Assembly (NCBI RefSeq): GCF_000452705.1
Contig: NZ_CP007014.1
Coordinates: 3,721,501-3,785,500, forward strand
From: Pseudomonas syringae CC1557
Lineage (GTDB): Bacteria; Pseudomonadota; Gammaproteobacteria; Pseudomonadales; Pseudomonadaceae
DNA: 64,000 nt
Direction: 5' to 3'
The notes beneath the pieces were generated by a model that had not been told where the DNA came from, did no database searches, and was given only the letters and a program-made list of their open reading frames with translations. This document shows, one piece after another, positions 1 through 8,147 of this stretch (position 1 is its first letter; each line of letters begins with the position of its first letter). A program made the translations under genes and the position numbers.

Positions 1-409
1 GAATGATGCCGGTCAACCACGCAATATCAAGGGCTATGCCTGCACTGACCGGGTTGGCGATATGAACCAAAGCCCTAACGTCCTGAGATGCTCGTTTGTG
101 CATTTTTCCCACCAGTCAATAGGTCTTGCAAGACGGTCAGAATGAGGACTGGATACCCGGCGAGGTCCCCATCATTCAATGATGCGGCCAAGACTTGTAT
201 GCCGATCGGATCCAAAAACACACCATCATTGAATACTCAACAGGAGGGGTTGGGTACTGTCATAAATCACAGTCGATGCCCCAGCAACGCGTTTGAGCGG
301 TAAGTGCAAAATGCAAAGGAGGCCGTAGTACCGGGGCTTTCAGCCACGGTACCTGGCGCAGGAAGCGTGGTAACCATTGGTCAGGCGTTTGGCGGATGAG
401 TTGCGCCGC
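1..409. other. Intergenic stretch, no gene recognised
   Basis: No convincing coding region was found. A short open frame on the plus strand (71 codons from position 88) has no family resemblance and no ribosome binding site, so I treat it as chance. The segment lies downstream of the gntR stop codon. Whatever occupies the left neighbourhood is outside the window. Confidence 0.5.
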
Positions 410-1426
410 TCAGGAGCTTTGCCGTATCACCAGTTCGAACCCGAGATCCACCTGCGAATCCTGAGCAATTCCATCAAGCAGCCCCAGTAATAGCTGCGCT
501 GCGCGCTGCCCGACTTCCTGTCTGGGTGTGCGGATAGACGTCAGGCGTGGAACCATGTGCGCAGAACCGGGCAGGTCATTGAAACCCACCAGCGATACCC
601 GCTCGGGAATCGCGATGCCCAGTCGCAGGGCCTCCAACGCCGCGCCCTGTGCCAGGTCATCGTTACAGAAGAACACGCCGTCGACATCCGGATGCTCGTC
701 GAGCAAACGCGCGAACAGCTCCCCGCCCAATCCGATCGAGGAAGACTCGCGCGTCATGATCTGCAATCGGGGATCAAACACCCCCGCCTCTTCCAGCACC
801 TGACGAAAACCATCGCCACGTTGCAGCACACGCGGGTCGAGTTGCGCAGCCATGTAGGCGAGCCGACAGCGCCCGCGCCCCAACAGGTGACGCGCGGCCT
901 CGGCCCCCGCCTGCTGCTGGGAAAAGCCGACGCAATAAGCACCCAGGCGGGTGTCCAGCTCCATCATGTGGACGCAGGGCACGCCGCTGGTTTCCAGCAT
1001 CTGCCGCGAAGCAGGCGTGTGGTCGAAGCCGGTCAGCAAAATGCCACGCGGCCGATTGACCAGATGGCTGCGCAGCAGCGTCTCTTCTTCTTCGGGCGAG
1101 TAATGGTAGTTGCCGATCACCACATCCAGACCGCGCACGCGCAGCACGTCCTGAATGGCTTCCAGCGTTTCGATGAACAATTGGTTGGAAAGCGACGGCA
1201 CCAGCACCACGACCGTCTGGCTGCAGGATGATGCCAACGCTCTGGCCGCAGGGTTGGCCACGTAACCCAGGCTCTGCGCCGCGGCGCGGACCTTTTCGGC
1301 CAGCTCCGGCGCCACGGTGGCAATACCCCGCAAGGCGCGGGAGGCCGTAATCGGGGAGACAGCTGCCAGCCGTGCAACCTCGTTGAGGGTCGGCCGACCT
1401 GTAGAGCGGGAACCAATGCGTGTCAT
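410..1426 (-). CDS. gntR: GntR, LacI-family gluconate repressor
   Basis: A 338-residue LacI-family transcription factor. The N-terminal helix-turn-helix is visible as TLNEVARLAAVSPITASRAL at about residues 13-32, followed by the hinge helix NPAARALAS and a periplasmic-binding-protein-like effector domain to the C-terminus. It is transcribed away from gntK-gntT. In pseudomonads this arrangement corresponds to the gluconate repressor, which is released by gluconate or 6-phosphogluconate. Near-identical palindromes in front of gntK and gntT (1639, 2214) and a weaker one between this gene and gntK (1476) are the expected operators. Length is normal for the family. Assignment as GntR rests on the neighbours; the LacI family call itself is certain. 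Confidence 0.9.
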   Translation of the reverse strand: MTRIGSRSTGRPTLNEVARLAAVSPITASRALRGIATVAPELAEKVRAAAQSLGYVANPAARALASSCSQTVVVLVPSLSNQLFIETLEAIQDVLRVRGLDVVIGNYHYSPEEEETLLRSHLVNRPRGILLTGFDHTPASRQMLETSGVPCVHMMELDTRLGAYCVGFSQQQAGAEAARHLLGRGRCRLAYMAAQLDPRVLQRGDGFRQVLEEAGVFDPRLQIMTRESSSIGLGGELFARLLDEHPDVDGVFFCNDDLAQGAALEALRLGIAIPERVSLVGFNDLPGSAHMVPRLTSIRTPRQEVGQRAAQLLLGLLDGIAQDSQVDLGFELVIRQSS

Positions 1427-1475
1427 GCGTTGCCAACTAACATAGGGGTTGCCAAATGTGTCGAATGCCCCATAA

Positions 1476-1487
1476 GGTAGCGCTGTC
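1476..1487. promoter_or_regulatory. Putative GntR operator, gntR side
   Basis: GGTAGCGCTGTC matches the palindrome GACAGCGCTGTC at 10 of 12 positions. It lies about 50 bp upstream of the gntR start codon, a position suited to autorepression. The site is seen in the sequence; its function is inferred from the stronger copies nearby. Confidence 0.5.
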
Positions 1488-1638
1488 TCATGGAACGTGA
1501 CAATGCTTTATCGCTGGTTTCACATTCAGGCGCCCTGCCAGGTTGCCCCGGAGAACAGCCTCCGATGATTAATGATGAACCCAAAACAACGACAAGAACT
1601 GGAACAGCCCAGGCCGAGCCTGATGTCCACCGGACAAA

Positions 1639-1650
1639 GACAGCGCTGTC
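1639..1650. promoter_or_regulatory. GntR operator before gntK
   Basis: GACAGCGCTGTC is a perfect 12-bp palindrome, extended by one matching base pair on each side. It ends 19 bp before the proposed gntK GTG start, so a bound repressor would overlap the promoter or early transcript. The same core is found at 2217-2228. Confidence 0.75.
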
Positions 1651-1669
1651 TCCAGACGAGGTGCCTACT

Positions 1670-2197
1670 GTGACAACTGCGAATACTGCTATTTCCGCCC
1701 TCGTGGTGATGGGTGTATCGGGCTGCGGCAAAAGTGCCGTCGGTGCCGAAATTGCCCTCAACAGCGGCGGTCGCCTGATCGAAGGCGATGCGTTCCACCC
1801 TCAGGCCAACATCGACAAGATGAGCGCCGGCACCCCCCTCAACGACGAAGACCGCGCTGGCTGGCTGACCCGCCTCGGTGAAGAGATGGCTGCGGCCCTC
1901 GCCAATGGCGAACACCCGGTCCTCACCTGCTCTGCCCTCAAGCTCGTCTATCGCCAGCGCCTGCGCGATGCCGTACCGGGCCTGGGATTCGTCTTTCTGG
2001 AACTGACCAAAGAACTCGCGGCTGAACGCTGCTCGCACCGGCCAGGACATTTCATGCCCGCCAGCCTGGTCGACAGTCAGTTCGCAACACTTGAATCCCC
2101 AGCCGGCGAGCCGCTGACGCTGGTGGTCGATGCAACCCAGCCGATCGATGTGATTGGCAAACAAGCCGCAGCATGGTGGAAAGACTCTCACGCCTGA
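1670..2197 (+). CDS. gntK: Gluconokinase GntK
   Basis: ATP-dependent phosphorylation of gluconate to 6-phosphogluconate, feeding the Entner-Doudoroff pathway in the cytoplasm. The P-loop GVSGCGKS appears about 13 residues after the start, followed by EGDAFHPQANIDKMSAG, which is characteristic of gluconokinases, and the LKLVYRQRLR segment. The GTG at 1670 gives 175 residues, the usual family length, with a GAGG sequence just upstream. The reading frame stays open back to an ATG at 1490, but that extension contains the operator palindrome and has no kinase sequence, so I reject it. The gene lies between two operators and directly precedes gntT. Confidence 0.92.
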   Translation: MTTANTAISALVVMGVSGCGKSAVGAEIALNSGGRLIEGDAFHPQANIDKMSAGTPLNDEDRAGWLTRLGEEMAAALANGEHPVLTCSALKLVYRQRLRDAVPGLGFVFLELTKELAAERCSHRPGHFMPASLVDSQFATLESPAGEPLTLVVDATQPIDVIGKQAAAWWKDSHA

Positions 2198-2213
2198 TAA
2201 AGGCGTGAACGCG

Positions 2214-2231
2214 AAAGACAGCGCTGTCTTT
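2214..2231. promoter_or_regulatory. GntR operator before gntT
   Basis: AAAGACAGCGCTGTCTTT is a perfect 18-bp palindrome and the strongest copy of the motif in the window. It sits in the gntK-gntT gap, about 65 bp before the gntT start, which implies a separately controlled promoter for the permease. Confidence 0.78.
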
Positions 2232-2248
2232 GGCACACACGACAAAAC

Positions 2249-2260
2249 GACGGCGCTGTT
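2249..2260. promoter_or_regulatory. Secondary GntR operator before gntT
   Basis: GACGGCGCTGTT matches the consensus palindrome at 10 of 12 positions. It lies 32 bp centre-to-centre from the strong site at 2217-2228, close to three helical turns. That places the two sites on the same DNA face and would allow cooperative binding. Confidence 0.45.
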
Positions 2261-2295
2261 TGCAGCGACCTAAAATAATAACCGGAGAGACACCC

Positions 2296-3648
2296 ATGTT
2301 CGGTATGACCCATGAGACGTTTTTACTCGTCGATGCACTGGTGACCATCGTCGGCCTTGTGCTGTTGATCACCACGTTCAAGGTTCACCCCTTTGTAGCA
2401 CTGACGCTGGCGGCAGGCTTTCTTGGCCTGACCTCCGGGATGCCGGTGGAAAAAGTCATGAAGTCGTTTCAGGACGGCTTCGGCGGCGTGCTGGGCTTTG
2501 TCGGCATCATCCTTGGGCTGGGCACCATGCTCGGCAAGCTGATGGCCGATTCGGGCGGTGCCGACCAGATCGCGCAGACCCTCATCCGCCTCTTCGGCAA
2601 GCAGAAAGTACACTGGGCAATGATGTTCTCGGCGTTTCTGGTAGGCATTCCGCTGTTCTTCGAGATCGGCTTTGTGCTGCTGATTCCACTGGTGTTCATC
2701 GTCGCGCGCCGCACCGGCGTATCCATCGTCAAGATCGGTATACCGCTGCTGGCAGGCCTTTCGGCCGTACACGGTCTCGTTCCGCCGCACCCGGGTCCGT
2801 TGCTGGCCATCGGTATCTTCGGTGCCGACATCGGCAAAACGATTTTCTACGGACTGATCGTTGCATTGCCGACCGCAATCATCGCTGGCCCGATTTTCGG
2901 CAGCTGGATTTCCAAGCGCATTCCGGGCACCCCTTCCCAGGAACTGATGGATCAGATCGCCAAGGAATCGAGCACCGAGAATCTCCCGGGCTTCGGCATT
3001 ACGCTGATCACCATCCTGCTGCCTGTGTTCCTGATGCTGCTCAAAACCTTTGCTGACGTGGTGTTGCCCGAAAACAACATGTTCCGCATCTGGATGGACC
3101 TGATCGGCCATCCGATCACCGCCCTGCTGGCAGCCCTGTTGCTGGCGTTCTACACCTTCGGCGCGGCACGCGGCTTTGACCGTTCGAAAATCATGAAGCT
3201 GCTCGACCAGAGCCTGGCACCGGTAGCGGCCATCGTGCTGATCGTCGGCGCGGGCGGTGGTTTCAAGCAGATGCTGGTAGCGAGCGGCGTGGGCGATATC
3301 ATCGGTCACATGGCGGTGCAGGCGCAGATCAACCCGATCATGCTGGCCTGGCTGGTGGCAGCGGTGATTCGCGTGGCAACCGGTTCGGCGACTGTTGCAA
3401 CCATCACCGGCGCAGGGATCGTCGCCCCGGTAGTCGGCCTGATTCCTGGCGTCAATCGTGAGCTGCTGGTGCTGGCGACCGGCGCAGGCTCGTTGATCCT
3501 GTCGCACGTCAACGATGCCGGCTTCTGGCTGGTAAAGCAGTACTTCAACATGACCGTTGCCGAAACATTCAAGACCTGGACAGTGATGGAAACCCTGCTC
3601 TCGGTGGTCGGCCTGATCTTCATCATGCTGCTGTCGACGCTGGTATAA
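2296..3648 (+). CDS. gntT: Gluconate permease, GntP family
   Basis: A 450-residue polytopic inner-membrane protein of the GntP gluconate:H+ symporter family. About a dozen hydrophobic segments are visible, beginning with the helix near residues 9-28. Family signatures include GLVPPHPGPLLAIG, ATGSATVATITGAGI and LSHVNDAGFWLVKQY. The ATG at 2296 follows the ribosome binding sequence CCGGAGAG; the frame is open further upstream but that part overlaps two operator palindromes. It forms a gluconate uptake and phosphorylation unit with gntK and probably has its own GntR-controlled promoter. Confidence 0.92.
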   Translation: MFGMTHETFLLVDALVTIVGLVLLITTFKVHPFVALTLAAGFLGLTSGMPVEKVMKSFQDGFGGVLGFVGIILGLGTMLGKLMADSGGADQIAQTLIRLFGKQKVHWAMMFSAFLVGIPLFFEIGFVLLIPLVFIVARRTGVSIVKIGIPLLAGLSAVHGLVPPHPGPLLAIGIFGADIGKTIFYGLIVALPTAIIAGPIFGSWISKRIPGTPSQELMDQIAKESSTENLPGFGITLITILLPVFLMLLKTFADVVLPENNMFRIWMDLIGHPITALLAALLLAFYTFGAARGFDRSKIMKLLDQSLAPVAAIVLIVGAGGGFKQMLVASGVGDIIGHMAVQAQINPIMLAWLVAAVIRVATGSATVATITGAGIVAPVVGLIPGVNRELLVLATGAGSLILSHVNDAGFWLVKQYFNMTVAETFKTWTVMETLLSVVGLIFIMLLSTLV

Positions 3649-3661
3649 CCCGAAACACAAC

Positions 3662-3689
3662 GCCTTCGCGGGCCACAACCCGCGAAGGC
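3662..3689 (+). terminator. Hairpin after gntT
   Basis: GCCTTCGCGGG pairs with CCCGCGAAGGC around a 6-nt loop, an 11-bp perfect stem starting 13 bp after the gntT stop. The downstream U-tract is poor, so termination may be weak or factor-assisted. Confidence 0.6.
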
Positions 3690-4124
3690 ACAGGTTTGAA
3701 CTGCAGCTTGCAGGCTGCGACAAAGCCTGTAGAGCGCAACCTGCGTTCATATTTGCTGCGTGAAAACACCCCCCTTCCTACGCTTCCCCGCACCGCATTC
3801 CATTTGATTTTTCAGAAAGCTCGGGCAAGGTTCTCAAGTCGAGCCTACGCTTACACTCATCTGGAATTTGAGCCACCCAGTCTCGTCCGGCAAGGCAATA
3901 GCCGCCTGAAAGTGCGCCCCTGTTCACGTTACTTTTTATGTAGCGCCAGTAAACACGGGCATTTTCACGTCAAAACGGGCAGAATTGGCGCACTCGTCGT
4001 ATCGGGCACGCAAATCTCGATGACAGGAAAATGAACCGAGGGAATTAAATTCACCTGTGCAACGTCATATGACGGATGCATCTGGATGCACTCGGCAACA
4101 ATCACCACGCAAAGGCAAACGCCA
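3690..4124. other. Long intergenic region upstream of rsmE
   Basis: About 430 bp with no convincing gene. The only clear structure is a perfect 12-bp palindrome, CGTCATATGACG, at 4063-4074, followed by a short inverted repeat of TGCATC type. These lie about 100 bp before the rsmE start and could be promoter elements; nothing in the sequence assigns a regulator. Confidence 0.4.
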
Positions 4125-4162
4125 GCCTCTTGATAGAGGCGTTTTCAAGAGGCCATCAAGGA
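4125..4162 (+). promoter_or_regulatory. rsmE leader with two competing hairpins
   Basis: GCCTCT (4125-4130) can pair with AGAGGC (4135-4140), giving a short hairpin followed by GTTTTC. The same left arm, extended to GCCTCTTGA (4125-4133), is also perfectly complementary to TCAAGAGGC (4145-4153), just before the Shine-Dalgarno AAGGA (4158-4162). The two structures exclude each other. AAGGA also fits the A-N-GGA core bound by CsrA/Rsm proteins, so autorepression is plausible. Base pairing is seen; regulation is inferred. Confidence 0.5.
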
Positions 4163-4169
4163 AAAGATT

Positions 4170-4358
4170 ATGTTGATACTCACTCGCAAAGTAGGCGAAA
4201 GCATAAACATTGGTGACGAAATCACCGTCACGATTCTTGGCGTTCAAGGGCTGCAGGTCCGCCTGGGCATCAACGCGCCAAAAAATGTGTCTGTGCACCG
4301 CGAAGAAATCTACAAACGTATTCAGGCAGAACTGGCTCCAAACCAGGACCCACAATAA
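4170..4358 (+). CDS. rsmE: CsrA/RsmE-type translational regulator
   Basis: A 62-residue CsrA-family RNA-binding protein that acts post-transcriptionally in the Gac/Rsm pathway by binding GGA motifs near ribosome binding sites. The N-terminus [11 protein letters not shown] and the C-terminal helix region [11 protein letters not shown] contain the two conserved RNA-binding arginines. The [17 protein letters not shown] segment resembles RsmE more than RsmA of fluorescent pseudomonads, from memory of those sequences. P. syringae carries several CsrA paralogues, so the exact paralogue name is less certain than the family. A Shine-Dalgarno AAGGA is 8 bp upstream and a strong terminator follows, so it is monocistronic. 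Confidence 0.88.
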   Translation: MLILTRKVGESINIGDEITVTILGVQGLQVRLGINAPKNVSVHREEIYKRIQAELAPNQDPQ

Positions 4359-4413
4359 ATCCTGCCAACGCCTTATTCAATGCAGACCTGCCAGTTTTTG
4401 GCGGTTCTGTCGT

Positions 4414-4439
4414 ACGGCGCCCCTGGGGCGCCGTTTTTT
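4414..4439 (+). terminator. Rho-independent terminator of rsmE
   Basis: ACGGCGCCCC and GGGGCGCCGT form a very stable GC-rich stem with a minimal loop, followed by TTTTTT. It lies 55 bp after the rsmE stop. Confidence 0.88.
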
Positions 4440-4959
4440 ATGTATGGCGTAAAGCACGATCCGGTTTCCTTGAATGACCGTCAGGCCTGTAGCAGATAAC
4501 AGAGCGCAGTGATCACGATGAAAGGCTGTTACACCCCTGAACTTTAAGACACATACTGTTACAGCCATACAGCCAACGCGGAACCAACTTGCAACTTCAA
4601 CACAACGAATGCTCAGATTACCGTCAGTCTTTTCAATCACTCTTTTTTGAAACTTCTGGCCGCATGAAGGGTATGAACAGTCCGCCTTGCAGTGTGAAGT
4701 GTCAAACTAGCCATATTGAGAAGACTGCCTTGTGCATCGACTTGCAAGTTCATGATTTGAAGGGTGTTGTTATTTTCACACCCCATTCTGTTATGTCACG
4801 GGTGACAGGCCGAAAGCGAAAGTCTTTTCTGGTCGTTACCGTTAAAAACCCCTCCCGGTATCGACAGCTTAAAAGGAATAACAGGGTTCGACATGCGCAT
4901 CCCTTTGCGGGAAGAAATCGTCAACCGGCCGGAAAGACAGCGCACACAGGGCAGACATG
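4440..4959. other. Intergenic region, no gene recognised
   Basis: About 520 bp between the rsmE terminator and the convergent DUF1652 terminator. Open frames here (for example from 4589 on the plus strand) are of odd composition and match no family I know. No repeat or RNA structure stands out. Confidence 0.4.
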
Positions 4960-4991
4960 AAAAGGCCCCTGTCAGTGAAGACAAGGGCCTT
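4960..4991 (-). terminator. Terminator of the DUF1652 gene
   Basis: AAGGCCC (4962-4968) pairs with GGGCCTT (4985-4991). On the minus strand the stem is followed by a short T-run (AAAA at 4960-4963 on the plus strand). It lies about 45 bp beyond the minus-strand stop codon. Confidence 0.6.
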
Positions 4992-5036
4992 GAGCTACCT
5001 GCACGCATTACCACTGCCAGCGGCGCTGGCGCGGGC

Positions 5037-5303
5037 TCAGGCGGTGCGGTAATTGACCTGAACCATTCCGTCATGAGCAAGCCCGCTACGGAGCTTGGCC
5101 ACCAGATCGGAGATGTCACGACTGTTCTTCAGGTGGTTCAGCGAAATACCTGTTTCCAGCAATTCCACTCGTCCGGATGACGGGTCCTTGACCTGCACCG
5201 TCATCGACTGATCGTGTGCAATAGTGCAAGTACACTGCAAAGGCAGGAAAGCGCCTTCGACAATGCTGCGGAGTTCCAACGTAGACAATCCACTGGCAAT
5301 CAT
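5037..5303 (-). CDS. DUF1652 family protein
   Basis: An 88-residue small soluble protein of the DUF1652 type common in Pseudomonas. Features visible are the N-terminal STLELRSIVEGAFLPLQC segment, a beta-rich centre (TCTIAHDQSMTVQVKDP) and a C-terminal helical ending SDLVAKLRSGLAHDG. The start at 5303 is fixed by a good ribosome binding site (AAGGAGA, 6 bp upstream). The frame is open to 5501, but the extension looks non-coding. No function is established for the family that I can state. It stands alone with its own terminator. Confidence 0.82.
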   Translation of the reverse strand: MIASGLSTLELRSIVEGAFLPLQCTCTIAHDQSMTVQVKDPSSGRVELLETGISLNHLKNSRDISDLVAKLRSGLAHDGMVQVNYRTA

Positions 5304-5702
5304 TTCTATCTCCTTATGTGTAACACTCAATCGAACAGTGGTCGCTTGCGTTTTTTTGTTATTAATTGACGCTTTAACGCAGCCAGCAAAGGCTTGCCAA
5401 TTATCCGTCGCCACTTGCCTGATTCTTACAACCGTTATACGCCTAAAGCAGACAGCCAGGCAACTTGTACGCGTAAATATAAACAGCGCACTTATAAACA
5501 ATCATTGACAGCGTTAATAGAAAAAACGATTCACCTTACTGTTATTCAGTGCTCAGTCACATGACAGGGATCAATCCACATAAAAGTGCCTTCGCTTTTT
5601 AAAAAAAGCGCGACGAACGGTCGGTGGTTTCATGCGCGAAACGTCAGGAGGGATTGCATAGCGACAGCCAGGTTCTCACCTGGCTGCGATCAGAGCAATG
5701 GC
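5304..5702. other. AT-richer intergenic region
   Basis: About 400 bp without a supportable gene. It holds the promoter region of the minus-strand DUF1652 gene and, at 5593-5610, an AT-rich palindrome of CGCTTTTT/AAAAAGCG type that could act as a weak terminator for the acetyltransferase downstream on the minus strand. Confidence 0.4.
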
Positions 5703-6197
5703 TCAGCTCACTGGTCCCTGCTCAGACCCGGAAAGACGCAAATGGATCAATGCCACGCGGGCGCCTTGCTTGTCACGCCGCTCTTCGATGGCGTAAGGGC
5801 GAAAACCCATTCGCGGGTAGAACAAAAGCCCAGGCACATTATGGTTGTAGCAGGAAGCAATGAGCTCGGTGGCTTCATGCTTGTCGAACGCGATGCCCAT
5901 CATGGTGGTGATCATGTAGCGCCCTACCCCTTTGGACCGGGCTTTTGGCGCAATGATCACGTTGCCCAGTGTGCAACGCCCGCGGAAATGGCATTGCGCA
6001 AAATTGGCAAACCCTACGACTTCGCCATCCATCTCGATGACGGTCGAATCGTGACGGGTCTCCAGTGCATCGCGCAACTGCGAGGCGTCCAGCGGATAGG
6101 TCGCTCTGGGGAACATATAGAACAGTTCGTCGGCGTTCTGGGGCAACTCGCAGACCGCGGGAATGTCTTTTTCTTCCAGGGGGCGGTGATTGAACAT
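5703..6197 (-). CDS. GNAT-family N-acetyltransferase
   Basis: A 164-residue GNAT acetyltransferase using acetyl-CoA; the acceptor is unknown. The acetyl-CoA pyrophosphate loop is visible as RSKGVGRYMI, following the beta4 strand CTLGNVIIAP, and the C-terminal YNHNVPGLLFYPRMGFRP segment is typical motif B. The start at 6197 (MFNHRPLEEKDIP) fits the family beginning; a longer frame to 6308 has no ribosome binding site. The gene is isolated between two non-coding regions, so the neighbours give no substrate clue. Confidence 0.8.
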   Translation of the reverse strand: MFNHRPLEEKDIPAVCELPQNADELFYMFPRATYPLDASQLRDALETRHDSTVIEMDGEVVGFANFAQCHFRGRCTLGNVIIAPKARSKGVGRYMITTMMGIAFDKHEATELIASCYNHNVPGLLFYPRMGFRPYAIEERRDKQGARVALIHLRLSGSEQGPVS

Positions 6198-6589
6198 AAG
6201 GCGGTAACCTCTTGAAGAAACTGAAAAAACCGTAAGTGGCAGCGTAGGTAAGCCAGCGAATCGAGCGTCGGCAATGACAAAATCAAAGCGCTCGTGCTGC
6301 CACAGCATAATCCCCGGCTATCTAAAAGGGCTACCTCCATAACAAATTGTGCTAATGAGTGGCTTTGTTGACACTGCTGTTCCGCCAGCGCTGCAAGGTA
6401 TTGACGTGTCGGGAATAATCGTCGCAGTGCGCAGTGAGTAAGTCAGGCACACCTCCCGGCGAGCTTGAGGAACAAGGCAACGCTTTACCGAACAGCGCAA
6501 TATCCTGTAACCGATGTTTCACGGCTCGTCTTGCAACCCGAACGCATAACCGGCATTTATTTCACTTTACTGATGGGAACACTCATTTT
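6198..6589. other. Divergent intergenic region, nothing recognised
   Basis: About 390 bp between the divergent acetyltransferase and the alpha/beta hydrolase. It must carry both promoters. No palindrome, repeat or small gene was supportable on reading. Confidence 0.35.
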
Positions 6590-7534
6590 ATGCCGATCTC
6601 ACCCATGGCTCGCTTCAGGGCCCGTCCGCTTCGATGGATCTGCGTTGCGGCGATGCTTCTCGGGCTGCCGGTCGGCTGCTCGGTACTTGAACATAAAGAG
6701 CGGGAACTGGTGTTCAGGATCGAGCCCGGCACGGCCAGCTGGTACAGCGGGCTGCCTGCCGATGTGCAGGAGATTGAACTCAGTACCCCGGCATTCGGCA
6801 CAGCGCAGAACATTCATGCATGGTGGTGGCCGGCAGCGGACAAAAACGCCCCTGCGGTGCTGTACCTGCACGGCTCACGCTGGAACCTGACCGGTCAGCT
6901 GTTTCGTATCCAGCAGCTCAAGGCACAGGGCTTTTCGATACTGGCGATCGATTACCGGGGCTTCGGTCAAAGCATGGGCCAGTTGCCGTCCGAAAAATCC
7001 GTGTATGAAGACGCACGCATTGCCTGGGCACGCCTGAAGCAATTGCAGCCTGACCCGCAGCGCAGGCTGATCTACGGCCATTCTCTGGGCGGGGCGGTAG
7101 CGGTGGATCTGGCTGCCGAACTGGGCCAGGACGCAGAGAAAGACCACACGCCCATTCAGGCTCGCGGACTGATCATAGAGTCGACCTTCACCAACCTGGC
7201 CGATGTCGCCACTGCACTTGCCAATACGTCGTTGCCAGTACGCTGGTTACTGTCACAGAAGTTCGACTCGCTGGACAAGATCGCCGACATTCACATGCCG
7301 GTACTGATCGTCCACGGCACTGACGATCGCTACGTGCCCTCACGCTTCAGCGAGCAGTTGTTCGAAGCGGCCAGAGAGCCGAAAAAACTCTTGCTGGTCC
7401 CCGGTGGCACGCACAACAACAGCATGCAACTTGGACAGCCGGCCTACGGCCAGGCCATTCAGACACTGCTCAAGAGTCCTGCATCGCTGCCGCAAGTCAG
7501 CGGGCAGGATCAGGTCCCGCAGAACGCCGGTTAG
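6590..7534 (+). CDS. Alpha/beta hydrolase lipoprotein
   Basis: A 314-residue serine hydrolase predicted to be a lipoprotein. A basic N-terminus and hydrophobic stretch end in the lipobox LPVGC (Cys30). The hydrolase core shows the nucleophile elbow GHSLGGA, the acid-bearing HGTDDRYVP loop and the terminal GGTHNNS histidine, in correct order and spacing for the BEM46/YfhR-like group. The substrate is unknown; esterase or peptidase-like activity in the cell envelope is likely. The ATG at 6590 is chosen because it gives a complete signal peptide; an ATG at 6605 is also possible. Confidence 0.85.
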   Translation: MPISPMARFRARPLRWICVAAMLLGLPVGCSVLEHKERELVFRIEPGTASWYSGLPADVQEIELSTPAFGTAQNIHAWWWPAADKNAPAVLYLHGSRWNLTGQLFRIQQLKAQGFSILAIDYRGFGQSMGQLPSEKSVYEDARIAWARLKQLQPDPQRRLIYGHSLGGAVAVDLAAELGQDAEKDHTPIQARGLIIESTFTNLADVATALANTSLPVRWLLSQKFDSLDKIADIHMPVLIVHGTDDRYVPSRFSEQLFEAAREPKKLLLVPGGTHNNSMQLGQPAYGQAIQTLLKSPASLPQVSGQDQVPQNAG

Positions 7535-7588
7535 ACAGCTCAACGCATGGAACAGTAATCTGGCAGGCCATCACTCAAGGACTGTGCA

Positions 7589-8029
7589 ATGAGCGCCATT
7601 GTCGAGTATTCAGACCTGCATCACCGCCTCCCCGTTATCCAGCTCTGGAAAACAGTCTTCAACGACACCCAGCCACATAACCGCCCAGGCCTGTCTATCG
7701 ACAAGAAACTGGCTGTCGCGGATCAACTGTTTTTCGTGGCGCTGGTGAACAGTGCTGTAGCCGGGACCATTCTTGCCGGCTATGACGGCCATCGTGGTTG
7801 GCTGTATTCGGTTGCCGTAGATCCGCAACAGCGTGGCAAGGGTCTGGGGTCAGCACTGGTAAAACACGCCGAACAGGCTTTGATCGAACGTGGCTGCGTG
7901 AAGATCAACCTGCAGATCCACACGTTCAATGAAGCGGTGCAGGCTTTTTACAAGACGCTGGGATACACCCAGGAGGCGATCATCAGCATGGGCAAGCGGA
8001 TTGACGGCAACGTCGCCGTGCCATCCTGA
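7589..8029 (+). CDS. GNAT-family acetyltransferase, YpeA-like
   Basis: A 146-residue GNAT protein. The CoA-binding loop QQRGKGLGSALVKHAE follows the strand WLYSVAVDP, and the C-terminal half contains FNEAVQAFYKTLGY, typical of the ribosomal-protein-alanine and YpeA-like acetyltransferases. Length matches YpeA. It lies 54 bp after the hydrolase lipoprotein in the same direction and might be co-transcribed, but the two have no obvious functional link. The acceptor is unknown. Confidence 0.83.
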   Translation: MSAIVEYSDLHHRLPVIQLWKTVFNDTQPHNRPGLSIDKKLAVADQLFFVALVNSAVAGTILAGYDGHRGWLYSVAVDPQQRGKGLGSALVKHAEQALIERGCVKINLQIHTFNEAVQAFYKTLGYTQEAIISMGKRIDGNVAVPS

Positions 8030-8089
8030 GCCATCGGCGTCCCGCTCGGCGATCAATGAAACCGGACACAGAGTGATTCATTTATTTAC

Positions 8090-8108
8090 ATGAGAATTAA
8101 TATCAAAT
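8090..8108. promoter_or_regulatory. Putative Fur box of the siderophore receptor
   Basis: ATGAGAATTAATATCAAAT resembles the Fur consensus half-sites (TGAGAAT-type and an imperfect ATCA arm), and the AT-rich run continues to about 8125. It lies 40-60 bp before the receptor start, where iron-dependent repression of a TonB receptor would be expected. The match is imperfect. Confidence 0.5.
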
Positions 8109-8147
8109 TACAATTATTGCTATTAACGTCCTGACAGAGCATCTCCC

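Noticed and set aside
2323..3750. A 475-codon open frame antisense to gntT
   Set aside because: It mirrors a GC-rich membrane-protein gene; the translation is rich in Q, H, D and R with no hydrophobic core or family match. The plus-strand frame has clear GntP motifs.
4589..4960. A 123-codon frame after rsmE
   Set aside because: It follows a strong terminator, has no ribosome binding site and its composition is not that of a protein.
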